DNA of 64,000 nt from positions 2,852,001 to 2,916,000 of the forward strand of contig NZ_CP037423.1 in NCBI RefSeq assembly GCF_007754155.1. Direction: 5' to 3'. The position numbers and the translations under genes were made by a program. The notes beneath the pieces are model-generated. The model was given only the letters and a program-made list of their open reading frames with translations. It made no database searches and was not told the origin of the DNA. Below, in pieces: positions 25,081 to 34,424 of the stretch. The stretch's first letter is position 1. Every line of letters starts with the position of its first letter. This DNA is from Stieleria neptunia (GTDB lineage Bacteria; Planctomycetota; Planctomycetia; Pirellulales; Pirellulaceae).

Positions 25081-26065
25081 TGGAGTGCAAATAGTCGATC
25101 CCAAAGGATTCCGCGAGACGTTCATTGTCTTCTCGGAAGTATTCTCTCAACCGACCGATGGCGTTCATCGATTCGGTGTCGACGCTGCGGCGCCGGTCGC
25201 CCTGTAGCCCCCGGTAGATCCACTTCAATCGTGACCTGATCGCCTTGTGGTTTTCCAGGGCCCGTGCCGTCGCGGTTGCCAATCGATGCACATACCATGA
25301 CCGATTGACGACGGTAGGTTTCTCTTTGCGGAGGTATTGACGAAAGTCCGCAAACGCATCCACACCTAGTTTCTCGCACACGGGGGCGACCGCGGACTCT
25401 GGACGACGAACAAAGTCTTCGAACTTGCAAACCAGAAGTCTGGATCTGCCGATCGACTCCGACCAGCGTTGCAGATGTTCGATGTACCGACTGTTCGAAA
25501 GCTCGCGGCAGAAAATCTGATAGATGGCGTCGGAAACAAAATGCTGTCGAATGGATTCCATGTTGTCGTCGAGCAGGCAATCGACGTAGTTCGGGAATCG
25601 CAGTTTCCGCTTGATATGCGTCTTGTTCTGCTGAGCAAAGATGAATGAAGAGTGCATCCGTTGTGCAGGATCCCTCACCATGAAACATGCGATACAGTCT
25701 TGAGCGTCTGACGCCAGGACCCGACGTGCGGATTCTTGGTACAGGTAGTGCGTCGTGCCGTCCATCAGTTTCTTCCCCGCCTCGACCGCCCCTTCCTCGA
25801 AGAAACGTCCGTAGGATTCGAGGCCATCGCGAAACGGGGTTGCCCCCGACGGTTGCAGAGGGTAATCACGATCCACGAAGAAAAACGTCTCTTTGGGTGT
25901 CGATGCCGCGATCTGGGGATGCTGCGACAACAGAGAAAACAGCGTGCTGGTCGCACACTTCGGTGCCCCGCCGATCAACAGTGACGGCAGGGCAACGGCG
26001 CGTCGCGCCGTTGAAAGCTGGCTGTTTTCGATGTCGGAATTCTGACGCAGCGGATCAGGTTCCAT
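25070..26065 (-). CDS. Sulfotransferase family protein (3 of 3 in locus)
   Basis: A 331-residue sulfotransferase. The PAPS loop is LLIGGAPKCATSTLFSLLSQHP, the strand with the catalytic region is PKETFFFVDRDY, and the 3'-phosphate motif is CFMVRDPAQRMHSSFIFAQQ. The Lys-Cys-Ala-Thr-Ser loop places it in the subgroup of heparan sulfate-like sulfotransferases. It differs clearly from the two other sulfotransferases of the locus, which suggests sulfation at different positions. It lies 14 bp downstream of the polymerase gene. Confidence 0.88.
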   Translation of the reverse strand: MEPDPLRQNSDIENSQLSTARRAVALPSLLIGGAPKCATSTLFSLLSQHPQIAASTPKETFFFVDRDYPLQPSGATPFRDGLESYGRFFEEGAVEAGKKLMDGTTHYLYQESARRVLASDAQDCIACFMVRDPAQRMHSSFIFAQQNKTHIKRKLRFPNYVDCLLDDNMESIRQHFVSDAIYQIFCRELSNSRYIEHLQRWSESIGRSRLLVCKFEDFVRRPESAVAPVCEKLGVDAFADFRQYLRKEKPTVVNRSWYVHRLATATARALENHKAIRSRLKWIYRGLQGDRRRSVDTESMNAIGRLREYFREDNERLAESFGIDYLHSNGC

Positions 26066-26079
26066 GGTGTTCTCTCACG

Positions 26080-27579
26080 TTAGGTTGCATCACCGGACAC
26101 CTTGGCATACTGCCTTGCGGTGGCCCCGCCCAACGACGACAGCCCCACCAGAAATGTCAAAAGTACAATGGGGGCGATCAAGTGCAGCCACTCGCGATAC
26201 CCGTTGTGATCAGGTCTGAGCAGGACCAGCGTGACAACATAGATCGCGATCATTCCGGGAGCAGTCTGATACCGCAGGAATGTCTCGGCCAGCACCCTTA
26301 AAAAAACTCCCCAGCATGTGAAGACGCCGATCACGCCCGGCACGTGAAGGTTCCAGTATGCCTCTCCGATCGATCCGGGGGGAATGCCCTTGAGATCGCC
26401 GAAGAACACCCAGGCACATTGTCGGCCGATCCCGTTGGGTTTGGATTTCCAGATTGCTCTTGGGATAAACCGAAACAAAAACTCCGCATACGACTGCCCG
26501 AACAGCATTGAGACTTCGCCCGGTACTCGGTAGACGATCGGATAAATCGCTCCACCTTCCCCGGAGCGACTGCTCAATTCCGTCATCGCGTTATTCATCA
26601 GCGAGGATGCGGATTCGCCCTGCAAAAAATCCGTTGAAACGCTCCCTTGGCCGCGAAAATTTGCCTTTCGAAACAACCGACCGACCGACAGCATCAAGAA
26701 TCCGGTCAACACGATGACGAGCACGAGGGTGAAAGAAAACTGCTGGCGCCGAACGATCCAAACCGAACCGATGATCAAGATCGCCATCATCGGATCCGAG
26801 CGTTTTCCCGACACCATGTATTCCAAAACAATTGCCGAAATCACGACGAATGGCAAAAACAGGCTCCTGCCTATCTTCGGCGGGGTCGCCGCCAATACGC
26901 ATGCGGCACCGAGGGCGAACGTTGTAAATACCTGCAACGTCCCGACGAATGATGAATCTCCTTCGTAAACTTCCTGAGACCTTCCCCGAGCAAGATTCAG
27001 AATGTGCTCTTTGATGCCACCGGTCAGTAGTACAAGGAGCACGAGCGAGCAGGCACCAATCGTCAACCAAAGGAAGACGCCGGGTACGAGCAGGGAATTG
27101 GCGCGTTGACGGAATTTGATCAACGAAGACGCGGGCAAAAGTCCTCCCAAATAGTAGCCACCGATCGTCGCGATCTGGGAAACGAAAAAGAGCACGCAGA
27201 CAAAAAAGTGCACTTCATTCAATTCGTACGGCCCCAGTTCTGGCAACGCGATGTGTGTACTCAGTCCGTGGATTTGAATTCCAGTCTTCTTGATCGCGTG
27301 CATCAAGAGTGTGAACAGAGAGATGTAGACGACCGGATGAAAGTACCCGTTCATTCGGGGCGCCCAGAGGGGGAGAACATAGCCGAGTAACACCAGTGCG
27401 TTCCCGGCAATCAGCAGCAAGGCATTTGGAACGGCCAACTGCAACGTCGCCAGCGTTTGAACGCCCCAGTAGATCAAGACGATCAGCACCAACAGGACGC
27501 GCAGAACCATCGGGATCGGAATAAACGGTGATCGACGCTCGTCCGCCACGCGAACGTACGGGTGTGACAGCGCGTTCAT
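26080..27579 (-). CDS. Wzy-like oligosaccharide repeat-unit polymerase
   Basis: A 499-residue integral membrane protein with roughly 12 hydrophobic segments and a long periplasmic loop after the middle (around FRFIPRAIWKSKPNGIG). The RAIWKSKP signature and the paired Arg-rich loops match O-antigen/oligosaccharide repeat polymerases. It would join undecaprenyl-linked repeat units on the periplasmic face after the flippase. It overlaps the upstream glycosyltransferase by 4 bp. Sequence conservation in this family is low, so assignment rests on topology, the loop motif and context. Confidence 0.8.
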   Translation of the reverse strand: MNALSHPYVRVADERRSPFIPIPMVLRVLLVLIVLIYWGVQTLATLQLAVPNALLLIAGNALVLLGYVLPLWAPRMNGYFHPVVYISLFTLLMHAIKKTGIQIHGLSTHIALPELGPYELNEVHFFVCVLFFVSQIATIGGYYLGGLLPASSLIKFRQRANSLLVPGVFLWLTIGACSLVLLVLLTGGIKEHILNLARGRSQEVYEGDSSFVGTLQVFTTFALGAACVLAATPPKIGRSLFLPFVVISAIVLEYMVSGKRSDPMMAILIIGSVWIVRRQQFSFTLVLVIVLTGFLMLSVGRLFRKANFRGQGSVSTDFLQGESASSLMNNAMTELSSRSGEGGAIYPIVYRVPGEVSMLFGQSYAEFLFRFIPRAIWKSKPNGIGRQCAWVFFGDLKGIPPGSIGEAYWNLHVPGVIGVFTCWGVFLRVLAETFLRYQTAPGMIAIYVVTLVLLRPDHNGYREWLHLIAPIVLLTFLVGLSSLGGATARQYAKVSGDAT

Positions 27580-28784
27580 CGTTTTGACAATAAACCCAGA
27601 TAAACGTCTTCGTACTGCCGAATGATCGTTGTCGCTTCAAACAGGTCTCGTGCCGTATCAATGGCCCGTTCCGCAACTTCGCGGCGATGTGTTTCGTCAC
27701 TCAATTCCGCGACGGCGTCCGCCATCGCATCATAGTCCGATTGGGCGACGACCCGACCACAGCGATGCGTCTCCAAAATCTCCCGCGCCGAACAAACGTC
27801 GAAGGAAACGACCGGCGTCCCCGTCGAAAGACTTTCGATCATGCATCGGGCCAATCCTTCGTTTGCCGAGCCGACAATCACCAGGTCAAATGCGTTGTAC
27901 CACGTCGCAACGTCACTGGCGAAACCGACAAATCGTACGGCGTTTCCGCCAATCCTTTCGGCGGCGTGAAGACAACTTGCGGCATAATCGTCGGCCGACG
28001 GCGCAAAGTCTCCGAGAAAGTAGAACTTGGCGTGTGGAACGCGTCCCAAGATTGCCGGTGCACCAGTTTCGAGAAACGGCAATTGTTGTTTTCGTTGATT
28101 GAACGCACCAACGTATCCGATCGCAAACTCGTCTTCGCGAATTCCCAGTTCATGACGAAGTTCGCGAGATGGTGCGACGCCGCCGGGCGAAGAGGGCACG
28201 ATGCTGTAGATCGACCGGACTAGCGGTTTACGTCGCTCGTGGCCGCGCAGCAGACGGGCTTTGACACCGTCGCCCATTTCGTCGGATAGGACGATGATCT
28301 CGTCGACGAGGTCGACGACTCGCCATTTCCAACCATATCGTTGACCCGGTGGTTTCAGATTGCGGAGATTGAACACCAATTTCTTTCCGGCCAACCGAGT
28401 TGCAAATGCAACTTGTCGAAGCGATTGAATGTCGTTGCAGTGGACGACATCGGCGTCACACCGCTTGATCCAACGGAAAAAGTCTCGAGTCTCTGCAACC
28501 AGTCCGCCGGCCCGCCAAATCCCCTTTGCTTGTCGCTGTCGGCCGCCAAAGCGGATCACTTCAATGCCGGCCTTTCTCCAGCGAGCGCTAAAGTCGCTTT
28601 CTCGATCGGTGAGGACCACAGGCCGAATCCGTCGAAACCGCGTCAGGATTTGTGTGATACTCTCCAGTCCCCCGTTTGCCTGGTGTGGCCCGTGGTAAAT
28701 GCAAAAGGCCACCACCGGGACGCTGCCAATCGATGGCTCGCCTTCAGAACGGTGTTGCGACGTTCGTGTGGTCGTCGTGTGCAT
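27576..28784 (-). CDS. GT4-family glycosyltransferase
   Basis: A 402-residue GT-B enzyme. The N-terminal domain has GPHQANGGLESITQIL and DVVHCNDIQSLRQV. The donor domain has AIGYVGAFNQRKQQLPFLE and LVIVGSANEGLARCMIESLSTGTPVVSF. It is most similar in layout to the transferase at 22547, as both carry an early TDRESDFS / TNRESEFS segment. The two may be paralogues acting at successive steps. It ends in an ATGA overlap with the polymerase gene. Confidence 0.87.
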   Translation of the reverse strand: MHTTTTRTSQHRSEGEPSIGSVPVVAFCIYHGPHQANGGLESITQILTRFRRIRPVVLTDRESDFSARWRKAGIEVIRFGGRQRQAKGIWRAGGLVAETRDFFRWIKRCDADVVHCNDIQSLRQVAFATRLAGKKLVFNLRNLKPPGQRYGWKWRVVDLVDEIIVLSDEMGDGVKARLLRGHERRKPLVRSIYSIVPSSPGGVAPSRELRHELGIREDEFAIGYVGAFNQRKQQLPFLETGAPAILGRVPHAKFYFLGDFAPSADDYAASCLHAAERIGGNAVRFVGFASDVATWYNAFDLVIVGSANEGLARCMIESLSTGTPVVSFDVCSAREILETHRCGRVVAQSDYDAMADAVAELSDETHRREVAERAIDTARDLFEATTIIRQYEDVYLGLLSKR

Positions 28785-28815
28785 GATTTGCTACCTGGCC
28801 ACTTCGGTTTTCAGC

Positions 28816-29949
28816 TCAGATCGCTTGACCGAGGATCCGTTTCGCCCGTTCTTGCCATGTATATCGCTGAACGTCAAGTCGCGCTCGATTCCCAAGTGCT
28901 TGCGCGTATCCCGGTTCGGCGATCAGCTTTTGAATCGATGATTGCCAGGAATCCACACAGTCCGCGGCGATGCATAACGCGTTGGTTTCGTGTTCCAAGA
29001 TTTCTTCAAGCACGGGCAAAGTCGACGAAACAATGGGTCTGCCTGCCGACATGTATTCGAACATCTTCATCGGCGAGAGGTATGCCGATGTGTCTTTGCC
29101 GCTGGAACTCTTGACGCCGTCTTGATAGGGCATCAATAGGATGTCTGCGGCCGCAAGGTATTCCGGAACACGTTTTTGCGGTGCGAAGCCGAGCAAGCGA
29201 AGATTATTGAGGCCATTGGTTTGGCCGCGAAGACGTTCGATCTGGTCGTCGTTGCCGCCAACGATCAAAAAGCAACAGTTGGAGAGCCGTTCGGCCAAAC
29301 GAATGATCAGTTCAATCCCTCGGCCGGCATGCAAACTTCCGACGTAGGTGATGACCGTCCGCGTTTCCTGCCCGAGCCCCAAATCGTTGCGGATCGCGGT
29401 CTGATCGAAAGCACGATCCAACCAGGCTTGATCGACCGCATCAGGCTCCACCATCACATTGACGTCGGATGCAATCGCTTCCGAAAAATGCTTCGCTAGG
29501 GCGTGCGTGATCGCGATGACCCCGCGACTGTACTTCCCCCGCACCGCGTGCCGGACGGCCTTCGTCTTGACATAGCTGTGCGTTGGGCTTTCGTGAAGTT
29601 CTAATACGAAGGGACGTCGAGCGAGATAGCCGGCTCCCCACCCCACCCACTCGTTTCTTGTGTGAATGAATTCGGGCCTCGCCACGGCGAGGGCGTGTCG
29701 CGTCATGCCGCCGGCGTACCACAGTTTGCCAGGTCGTCGGGGCCGAACATGCGAGATGTCAAAAACGGGTTGAACATCGTAGAATGCATGGAAATCAGCA
29801 ACACCGGATTCGCAACGCTGCGGCCGATCCGGAACGACCAGCGTGACGTCATGGCCCAATTGTGCGTACGCCTGGCACATCTTCATGACGTGCACGCTAT
29901 TCGCCGTCCGCGACGGAATCATCGAGTTGGAAAGGTAGCAGATTCTCAT
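28816..29949 (-). CDS. GT4-family glycosyltransferase
   Basis: A 377-residue GT-B enzyme beginning MRICYLSNSMIPSRTANSVHVMKMCQA, typical of GT4 enzymes of surface glycan loci. The donor domain shows ITYVGSLHAGRGIELIIRLA and ILLMPYQDG ... YLSPMKMFEYMSAGRPIVSS, with the conserved SPMKMFEYM segment. It lies 31 bp upstream of the next glycosyltransferase. It is separated from the methyltransferase gene by 179 bp containing one copy of the palindromic repeat. Confidence 0.88.
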   Translation of the reverse strand: MRICYLSNSMIPSRTANSVHVMKMCQAYAQLGHDVTLVVPDRPQRCESGVADFHAFYDVQPVFDISHVRPRRPGKLWYAGGMTRHALAVARPEFIHTRNEWVGWGAGYLARRPFVLELHESPTHSYVKTKAVRHAVRGKYSRGVIAITHALAKHFSEAIASDVNVMVEPDAVDQAWLDRAFDQTAIRNDLGLGQETRTVITYVGSLHAGRGIELIIRLAERLSNCCFLIVGGNDDQIERLRGQTNGLNNLRLLGFAPQKRVPEYLAAADILLMPYQDGVKSSSGKDTSAYLSPMKMFEYMSAGRPIVSSTLPVLEEILEHETNALCIAADCVDSWQSSIQKLIAEPGYAQALGNRARLDVQRYTWQERAKRILGQAI

Positions 29950-30018
29950 GCAACAGTTGCCCTAGTATTCCGTGTCACCTTGGTTTTCAAGTAGGTCATG
30001 CTGTGCATGACGTTCTTA

Positions 30019-30132
30019 CGAGCGGAAAAGGGTCAGGTACCAAAAACCAAATGGCCCGCAGGGTGCTTCGCATTTTTGGTACCTGACCCCTTTTCCGCGG
30101 TACCCCAAGTAAAAAAGTTGACGAAGCACTAG
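30019..30132 (-). repeat. REP-like palindromic element, copy 1
   Basis: About 114 bp with two 25-26-bp inverted arms (30022-30046 and 30073-30098) around a 26-base centre, plus the flank GTTGACGAAGCACTAG. It is nearly identical, in inverse orientation, to 43686-43802; differences are a 1-base deletion in one arm and a few changes in the A/T-rich spacer. The stop codon of the methyltransferase gene lies in the shared CTAG end. The GGGGTCAGGTACC arm is of the type mobilised by REP-associated transposases. Confidence 0.88.
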
Positions 30133-30920
30133 TGAATCGATTCCGTGGATGGCCTGGCATGCACGAAGACTCGTGCGCCATTGTGTTCGGCGGCGTTCAG
30201 ATAGCGGCGACAGTAGATCCGGAACAAGGCGCCGAGCGTGGCACCCTGGTTCAAGATGAACAAGCGGTTGTGGAACAGTTTCTTGATCAGCGTGTCACCA
30301 ATGAACGAACGCTTATTCAGGAACTCAACGGTTTCAATCTGAAAATAGGGACTCAACGCAGATGTGATACTCGCCGCGTCGAAATGCTGGTAGTGTTTTT
30401 TGCTAACCGGCACGTTCTTGCTGGGGACCGTGACGATCAAATGCCCATCGTCACCGATTCGGTTCCGCATGCCGCGAACGAATCGTGGCAAATCGTCTGG
30501 AGGGATATGCTCAAGGGTCTCGATTGCGGTACCGACGTCAAACCGTCTTGCCATCTGTGTGTCGTCGTAGATGTCACAACACCGGTACTCGACGTCCGGC
30601 GACAGTGCGCGGGCGAGTCCGACGGCACGCTCGGAATAATCGATTCCGACCAGATCCTTGCCTGGAGCGGCACGGTTTAGGTCGCGAAGCAACCGGCCGT
30701 CTCCGCAACCAAAGTCGATCATCGATTGGAAATCGATCTTCAGGACCTCGTCCCTTACGAACTGGAGATAGGACAGGTATTGATACCCCCACCGCAGCGA
30801 TTTCATTTGTTTGTACCTGCCACGATCGTAGTTCGGCAGGTAGTGATACGGAAAAACGTACTGTTGCTCCTGAATTTCCTGTTCGCGTTGAAGATCCACG
30901 GTTGGATTGGATTGAATCAT
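30129..30920 (-). CDS. Class I SAM-dependent methyltransferase
   Basis: A 263-residue Rossmann-fold methyltransferase. Motif I is MIDFGCGDGRLLRDL, the acidic residue ending strand 2 is in LVGIDYSERAVGLA, and motif IV-like FDVGTAIETLEHIPPDDLPRF follows. The last is typical of small-molecule and sugar methyltransferases of the UbiG/Coq3-like type. It probably methylates a sugar in the polysaccharide. ATG 30920 is supported by GGAGG just upstream, and the gene begins 2 bp after the flippase stop. Its TAG stop comes from, or abuts, the end of the repeat element. Confidence 0.88.
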   Translation of the reverse strand: MIQSNPTVDLQREQEIQEQQYVFPYHYLPNYDRGRYKQMKSLRWGYQYLSYLQFVRDEVLKIDFQSMIDFGCGDGRLLRDLNRAAPGKDLVGIDYSERAVGLARALSPDVEYRCCDIYDDTQMARRFDVGTAIETLEHIPPDDLPRFVRGMRNRIGDDGHLIVTVPSKNVPVSKKHYQHFDAASITSALSPYFQIETVEFLNKRSFIGDTLIKKLFHNRLFILNQGATLGALFRIYCRRYLNAAEHNGARVFVHARPSTESIH

Positions 30921-30922
30921 AA

Positions 30923-32458
30923 TCAGGCCTCCACGCCGAGTTTTCGGCTGCGTGGAAAAGAAGAATAGAGGGACTGCAACCTGTAGAGGTCGGCGAATCG
31001 TCTCCATCCTCCTGAGACAACGACAAGACCGACCAAGTACGAAACCACAAAAACTAGGAAAGACAACAATAGGGAAGGTATTGGATCAAGTTGAACCGTC
31101 TTGTTCAGAGAGATCGTCAGCAATGCAGCGGCCAAAACCGAGCACGCAGGTCGCCAGGCCGATCCGTAGACGTCTCGTTCGTGCACCGGCATACCCCGAA
31201 GACAAAATTTGATGCCGGGAACCCGCAATACGAGTGCTGCGGATGAAAACCCGATCGCCGCACCGAGTGCCCCCCACTGGACACCGATTGCGACCGCTAG
31301 GGTTGTGATGGGGCCCGAAATGAGCCGCCAATAAAGCCGGCGATCGGTTCGCCCCATCGAGACGTTGACCCAACTCGTCGCGCCGTCGAGTGTTTGGCAA
31401 AACGCGGCGATACTGAGGGCCCGGTAGATAGGGACGGCGTCGATCCACTGGTCGCCCAGGACAACGAGAATCAGTTGTTTCGAGGAAATGGCGGCATACG
31501 CCATGATCGGCATGGTGCAGGTGAGCGTCAGTAATAAGGCCCTGCGATAGTAGGACCGATAGGCGATGACATCGTCTTGAAGTCTGCTCAACGCCGGGAT
31601 CGCGACATCGTTCAGCGGTCGCAAAAGCAGCGTACGCGGAAGCTGCAACAAATTCATCGCACGGGAGTAAAACCCCAATGGGGCTGCCCCCCACATCATC
31701 CCGATCAGCAACGAATCGACTTTGGTGGTGAGATAGCTCAGGAAATTTGACGCGGTCAGGTTTCCACCGAAATTGAGCATCGACCGCACACCGCTGCCGC
31801 GCACTGGGAGCCCCGGACGCCAGGGGCAGGCGAACCAAACGTAGGCTGCACGCGATGCTTCCATGGCAATCAGTTGGACGACCAGTGCCCAATAGCCCCA
31901 TCCGTTTGCCGCCGCCCACCATGCACATAAGAATGCGGTCAGTTGCGCACCGACATTGATCGATCCGACCACCCGCAGTCGCATTTGCCGCTTCAGTATC
32001 GCCATTTGCTGCAAGGACAAACCGCTAAATAAAAACGTTGTACCGAGAGCGATCGTCAGCCAAATCAGCCGTTCGTCATCGTACATCCAGGCAACAACGG
32101 GAGCCGAGAGGGCGACCGAAAATGACAACACCAGGCTAATGGCGATCACGATCCAAAACAGAGTACTCGCCTGCTGATGGTTCAGCGATTTGCGTTGAAT
32201 GGTTGCCATCGATAGTCCGGCATCACTAAACATCGATGCAAAACCTGTGATCACCAGCGCCATGGCAACCAGCCCAAAGTCATTCGGTTCCAGGAGCCTG
32301 GACAGTACCGCGAGCGAAGCGACTCGAACCAGTACGCCACAACCCTGAGCGAAAAGCGTGGTGAACGCGCCTCGCGCCGATCGACGGTTGAGGTTGCGTT
32401 CCAGGTCTCGGGTGCAAAACGGATCGGCAACTGCCGTGGGGTTGGTCAACTCGAGCAC
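30923..32458 (-). CDS. Wzx-type polysaccharide flippase (MOP superfamily)
   Basis: A 511-residue protein with about 12 to 14 membrane segments. It contains the N-terminal signature ARGAFTTLFAQGCGVLVRVASLAVLSRLLEPNDFGLVAMALVITGF, which identifies WzxC-like lipopolysaccharide/exopolysaccharide translocases. It is expected to flip the undecaprenyl-linked repeat unit to the periplasm. It starts with GTG immediately after the stop of the dehydratase gene and ends 2 bp before the methyltransferase, so it is firmly in the operon. Confidence 0.92.
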   Translation of the reverse strand: MLELTNPTAVADPFCTRDLERNLNRRSARGAFTTLFAQGCGVLVRVASLAVLSRLLEPNDFGLVAMALVITGFASMFSDAGLSMATIQRKSLNHQQASTLFWIVIAISLVLSFSVALSAPVVAWMYDDERLIWLTIALGTTFLFSGLSLQQMAILKRQMRLRVVGSINVGAQLTAFLCAWWAAANGWGYWALVVQLIAMEASRAAYVWFACPWRPGLPVRGSGVRSMLNFGGNLTASNFLSYLTTKVDSLLIGMMWGAAPLGFYSRAMNLLQLPRTLLLRPLNDVAIPALSRLQDDVIAYRSYYRRALLLTLTCTMPIMAYAAISSKQLILVVLGDQWIDAVPIYRALSIAAFCQTLDGATSWVNVSMGRTDRRLYWRLISGPITTLAVAIGVQWGALGAAIGFSSAALVLRVPGIKFCLRGMPVHERDVYGSAWRPACSVLAAALLTISLNKTVQLDPIPSLLLSFLVFVVSYLVGLVVVSGGWRRFADLYRLQSLYSSFPRSRKLGVEA

Positions 32459-34378
32459 CTATTTGGGTCTTGCGAAGCTCGATTCAATCGACTGGTTCGA
32501 CGTTCCATCGAGGGACAACAATGCCTCCCTCGCGTCCTGCTCCGATGTCGCCGGAGAAGACAAGAAATCGATCAGCCCTCGAACACTCGATTCATCCTGC
32601 TCGCTCCGGTCGACCGACATGATCTTCTCGTGAGCCGTTCTGCGAATGTCGCCGTGGGCATCGGCGAGCTCTTCGTAAAGTTTTTCACCCGGGCGGATGC
32701 CGGAAAAGACGATTTCAATGGCGTCTTCCGGCAAACCCGAAAGCCGGACCATGTCACGCGCAAGATCAACGATTTTGATCGGCTTGCCCATGTCGAGAAC
32801 AAACAACTCCCCGCCTTTGCCCATCGACGCGGCTTGTAAAACCAGTTGTGACGCTTCCGGTATCGTCATGAAGAAACGGGTCATTCGTTCGTCGGTCACC
32901 GTGATGGGCCCGCCTTGTTCAATTTGCTTTTTGAACAGGGGAACGACGCTGCCGGCCGATCCCAGCACATTGCCGAACCGCACGCTCATGAATTGGGTCG
33001 AGGATTGGCTGCTGATGATCGACACGTACATTTCTGCGACACGCTTGGTGGCTCCCATGACACTGGTGGGACGTACCGCTTTATCACTCGAGATCATGAC
33101 GAACTTTGCGACGTTGTATCGATGTGACGCGTCGACGACGTTGCAAGTCCCAATGACATTGTTGACGATCGCTTCACCGATGTTGCGTTCCATCAACGGA
33201 ACGTGTTTATGAGCCGCCGCGTGAAACACCACATCAGGTTTGTAGTGCCCGAACACTTCTTCCATTCTCTCACGATCGCGAATATCGGCGATCATCGTGG
33301 CAAGCTCTGTGGCGGGTGCGATGGCCTGCAATTCCTTTTCGATGTGGTAAATTCGGTTTTCGCCTCGCCCGAGCAAGACCAAACGCCCGGGACGAAATGC
33401 GATCAGCTGGCGACAGATTTCCGAGCCAATGCTTCCGCCCGCTCCGGTAACCAGGATCGTATTTCCCTGGATCAGATCGCGAATATTCTCAAGATCCAGT
33501 CTCGCGGGCTCCCGTCGCAACAGGTCTTCGATGTCGATTTCTCGAGTCGGAATCCTGCTCGCGCCGCTCATGCGATGCTCGAACTGTGGCACAATGCGAA
33601 GGTCGACCCCCAAGTGCTTGCATGACTCCATCAACTCACGCATCACTTTGCCGGGCAGAAGCTCCGTGTGTACTAAGATCTTCCGCAAATCGTGATTCCG
33701 AACGACTGATTCCAGTGCCGACAGATGTCCTAGCACGTTGAATCCTCCGATCGACTTTCGCGTCACGTTGGTGTTGTCGATGGAGATCAAGCCCACGATC
33801 CGCAACGGAAGTCTGCCGTGCGATTGGATTTGGCTGGCGAGAAACACGGTTTCGTCATCGAGTCCGACGAGGGCTGCCGGTCGGTAGCGATCTGCGACCA
33901 ATCGCGGGCGAATGAACTCAAAGAACAGTCGCCATGCCGACCGCAGTCCGCCGACGAACAGGAGCGTAAAGATTGCATCAAACAGCAACACCGATCGGGG
34001 GATGCTGATGCTATTGCTGAAGTAACCTGCCGACGCAATCGCAAGGAACGAGATTACACAGGCGTGGACGATTCCGATCAGATCGCGAAAGCTGACGATT
34101 CGCCACCACCCATGTAGCTGCCCCGTTGCAAGAAAGATGACCGTCTTCAAAGTAACGATCACGGGCATCGTCACGCAAAATGCGATGTAGTAGTGGTCAG
34201 GAATCGACAGGTCAAAACGCAGCAAAAACGCCAAAGCGTAAGTTCCCGCAAAAAGCAGCGTGTGTGCGACGACCAGCAGCGGAAGCCGATAGCGAACGAT
34301 AGGATGATCCTTCACGCTCGACCGACTCCCATGCCCGGTGTCTGCCGAGCGATACAATCCTTGTTTCTCTTTGACCAT
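32459..34378 (-). CDS. Membrane-bound nucleotide-sugar 4,6-dehydratase (PglF/WbpM/CapD type)
   Basis: A 639-residue protein with four N-terminal membrane helices, a first CoA-binding-like Rossmann fold, then the SDR domain. That domain has the cofactor motif NTILVTGAGGSIGSEICRQL, AAAHKHVPLME, and the active-site triad Ser ... Met-x-x-x-Lys in ISSDKAVRPTSVMGATKRVAE. Met in place of the usual Tyr is diagnostic of PglF/WbpM-type enzymes that make UDP-4-keto-6-deoxy-GlcNAc. It would provide the substrate for the PglE-like aminotransferase at 44007. GTG 34414 is an alternative start. Confidence 0.92.
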   Translation of the reverse strand: MVKEKQGLYRSADTGHGSRSSVKDHPIVRYRLPLLVVAHTLLFAGTYALAFLLRFDLSIPDHYYIAFCVTMPVIVTLKTVIFLATGQLHGWWRIVSFRDLIGIVHACVISFLAIASAGYFSNSISIPRSVLLFDAIFTLLFVGGLRSAWRLFFEFIRPRLVADRYRPAALVGLDDETVFLASQIQSHGRLPLRIVGLISIDNTNVTRKSIGGFNVLGHLSALESVVRNHDLRKILVHTELLPGKVMRELMESCKHLGVDLRIVPQFEHRMSGASRIPTREIDIEDLLRREPARLDLENIRDLIQGNTILVTGAGGSIGSEICRQLIAFRPGRLVLLGRGENRIYHIEKELQAIAPATELATMIADIRDRERMEEVFGHYKPDVVFHAAAHKHVPLMERNIGEAIVNNVIGTCNVVDASHRYNVAKFVMISSDKAVRPTSVMGATKRVAEMYVSIISSQSSTQFMSVRFGNVLGSAGSVVPLFKKQIEQGGPITVTDERMTRFFMTIPEASQLVLQAASMGKGGELFVLDMGKPIKIVDLARDMVRLSGLPEDAIEIVFSGIRPGEKLYEELADAHGDIRRTAHEKIMSVDRSEQDESSVRGLIDFLSSPATSEQDAREALLSLDGTSNQSIESSFARPK

Positions 34379-34424
34379 CTCTATTCCGTCGAGTTTGTGA
34401 TCGAAAGCCACCACCGCGATGCGT

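Noticed and set aside
28341..29114. 257-codon plus-strand frame across two glycosyltransferase genes
   Set aside because: It spans the junction of two clear minus-strand genes and its translation lacks any domain.
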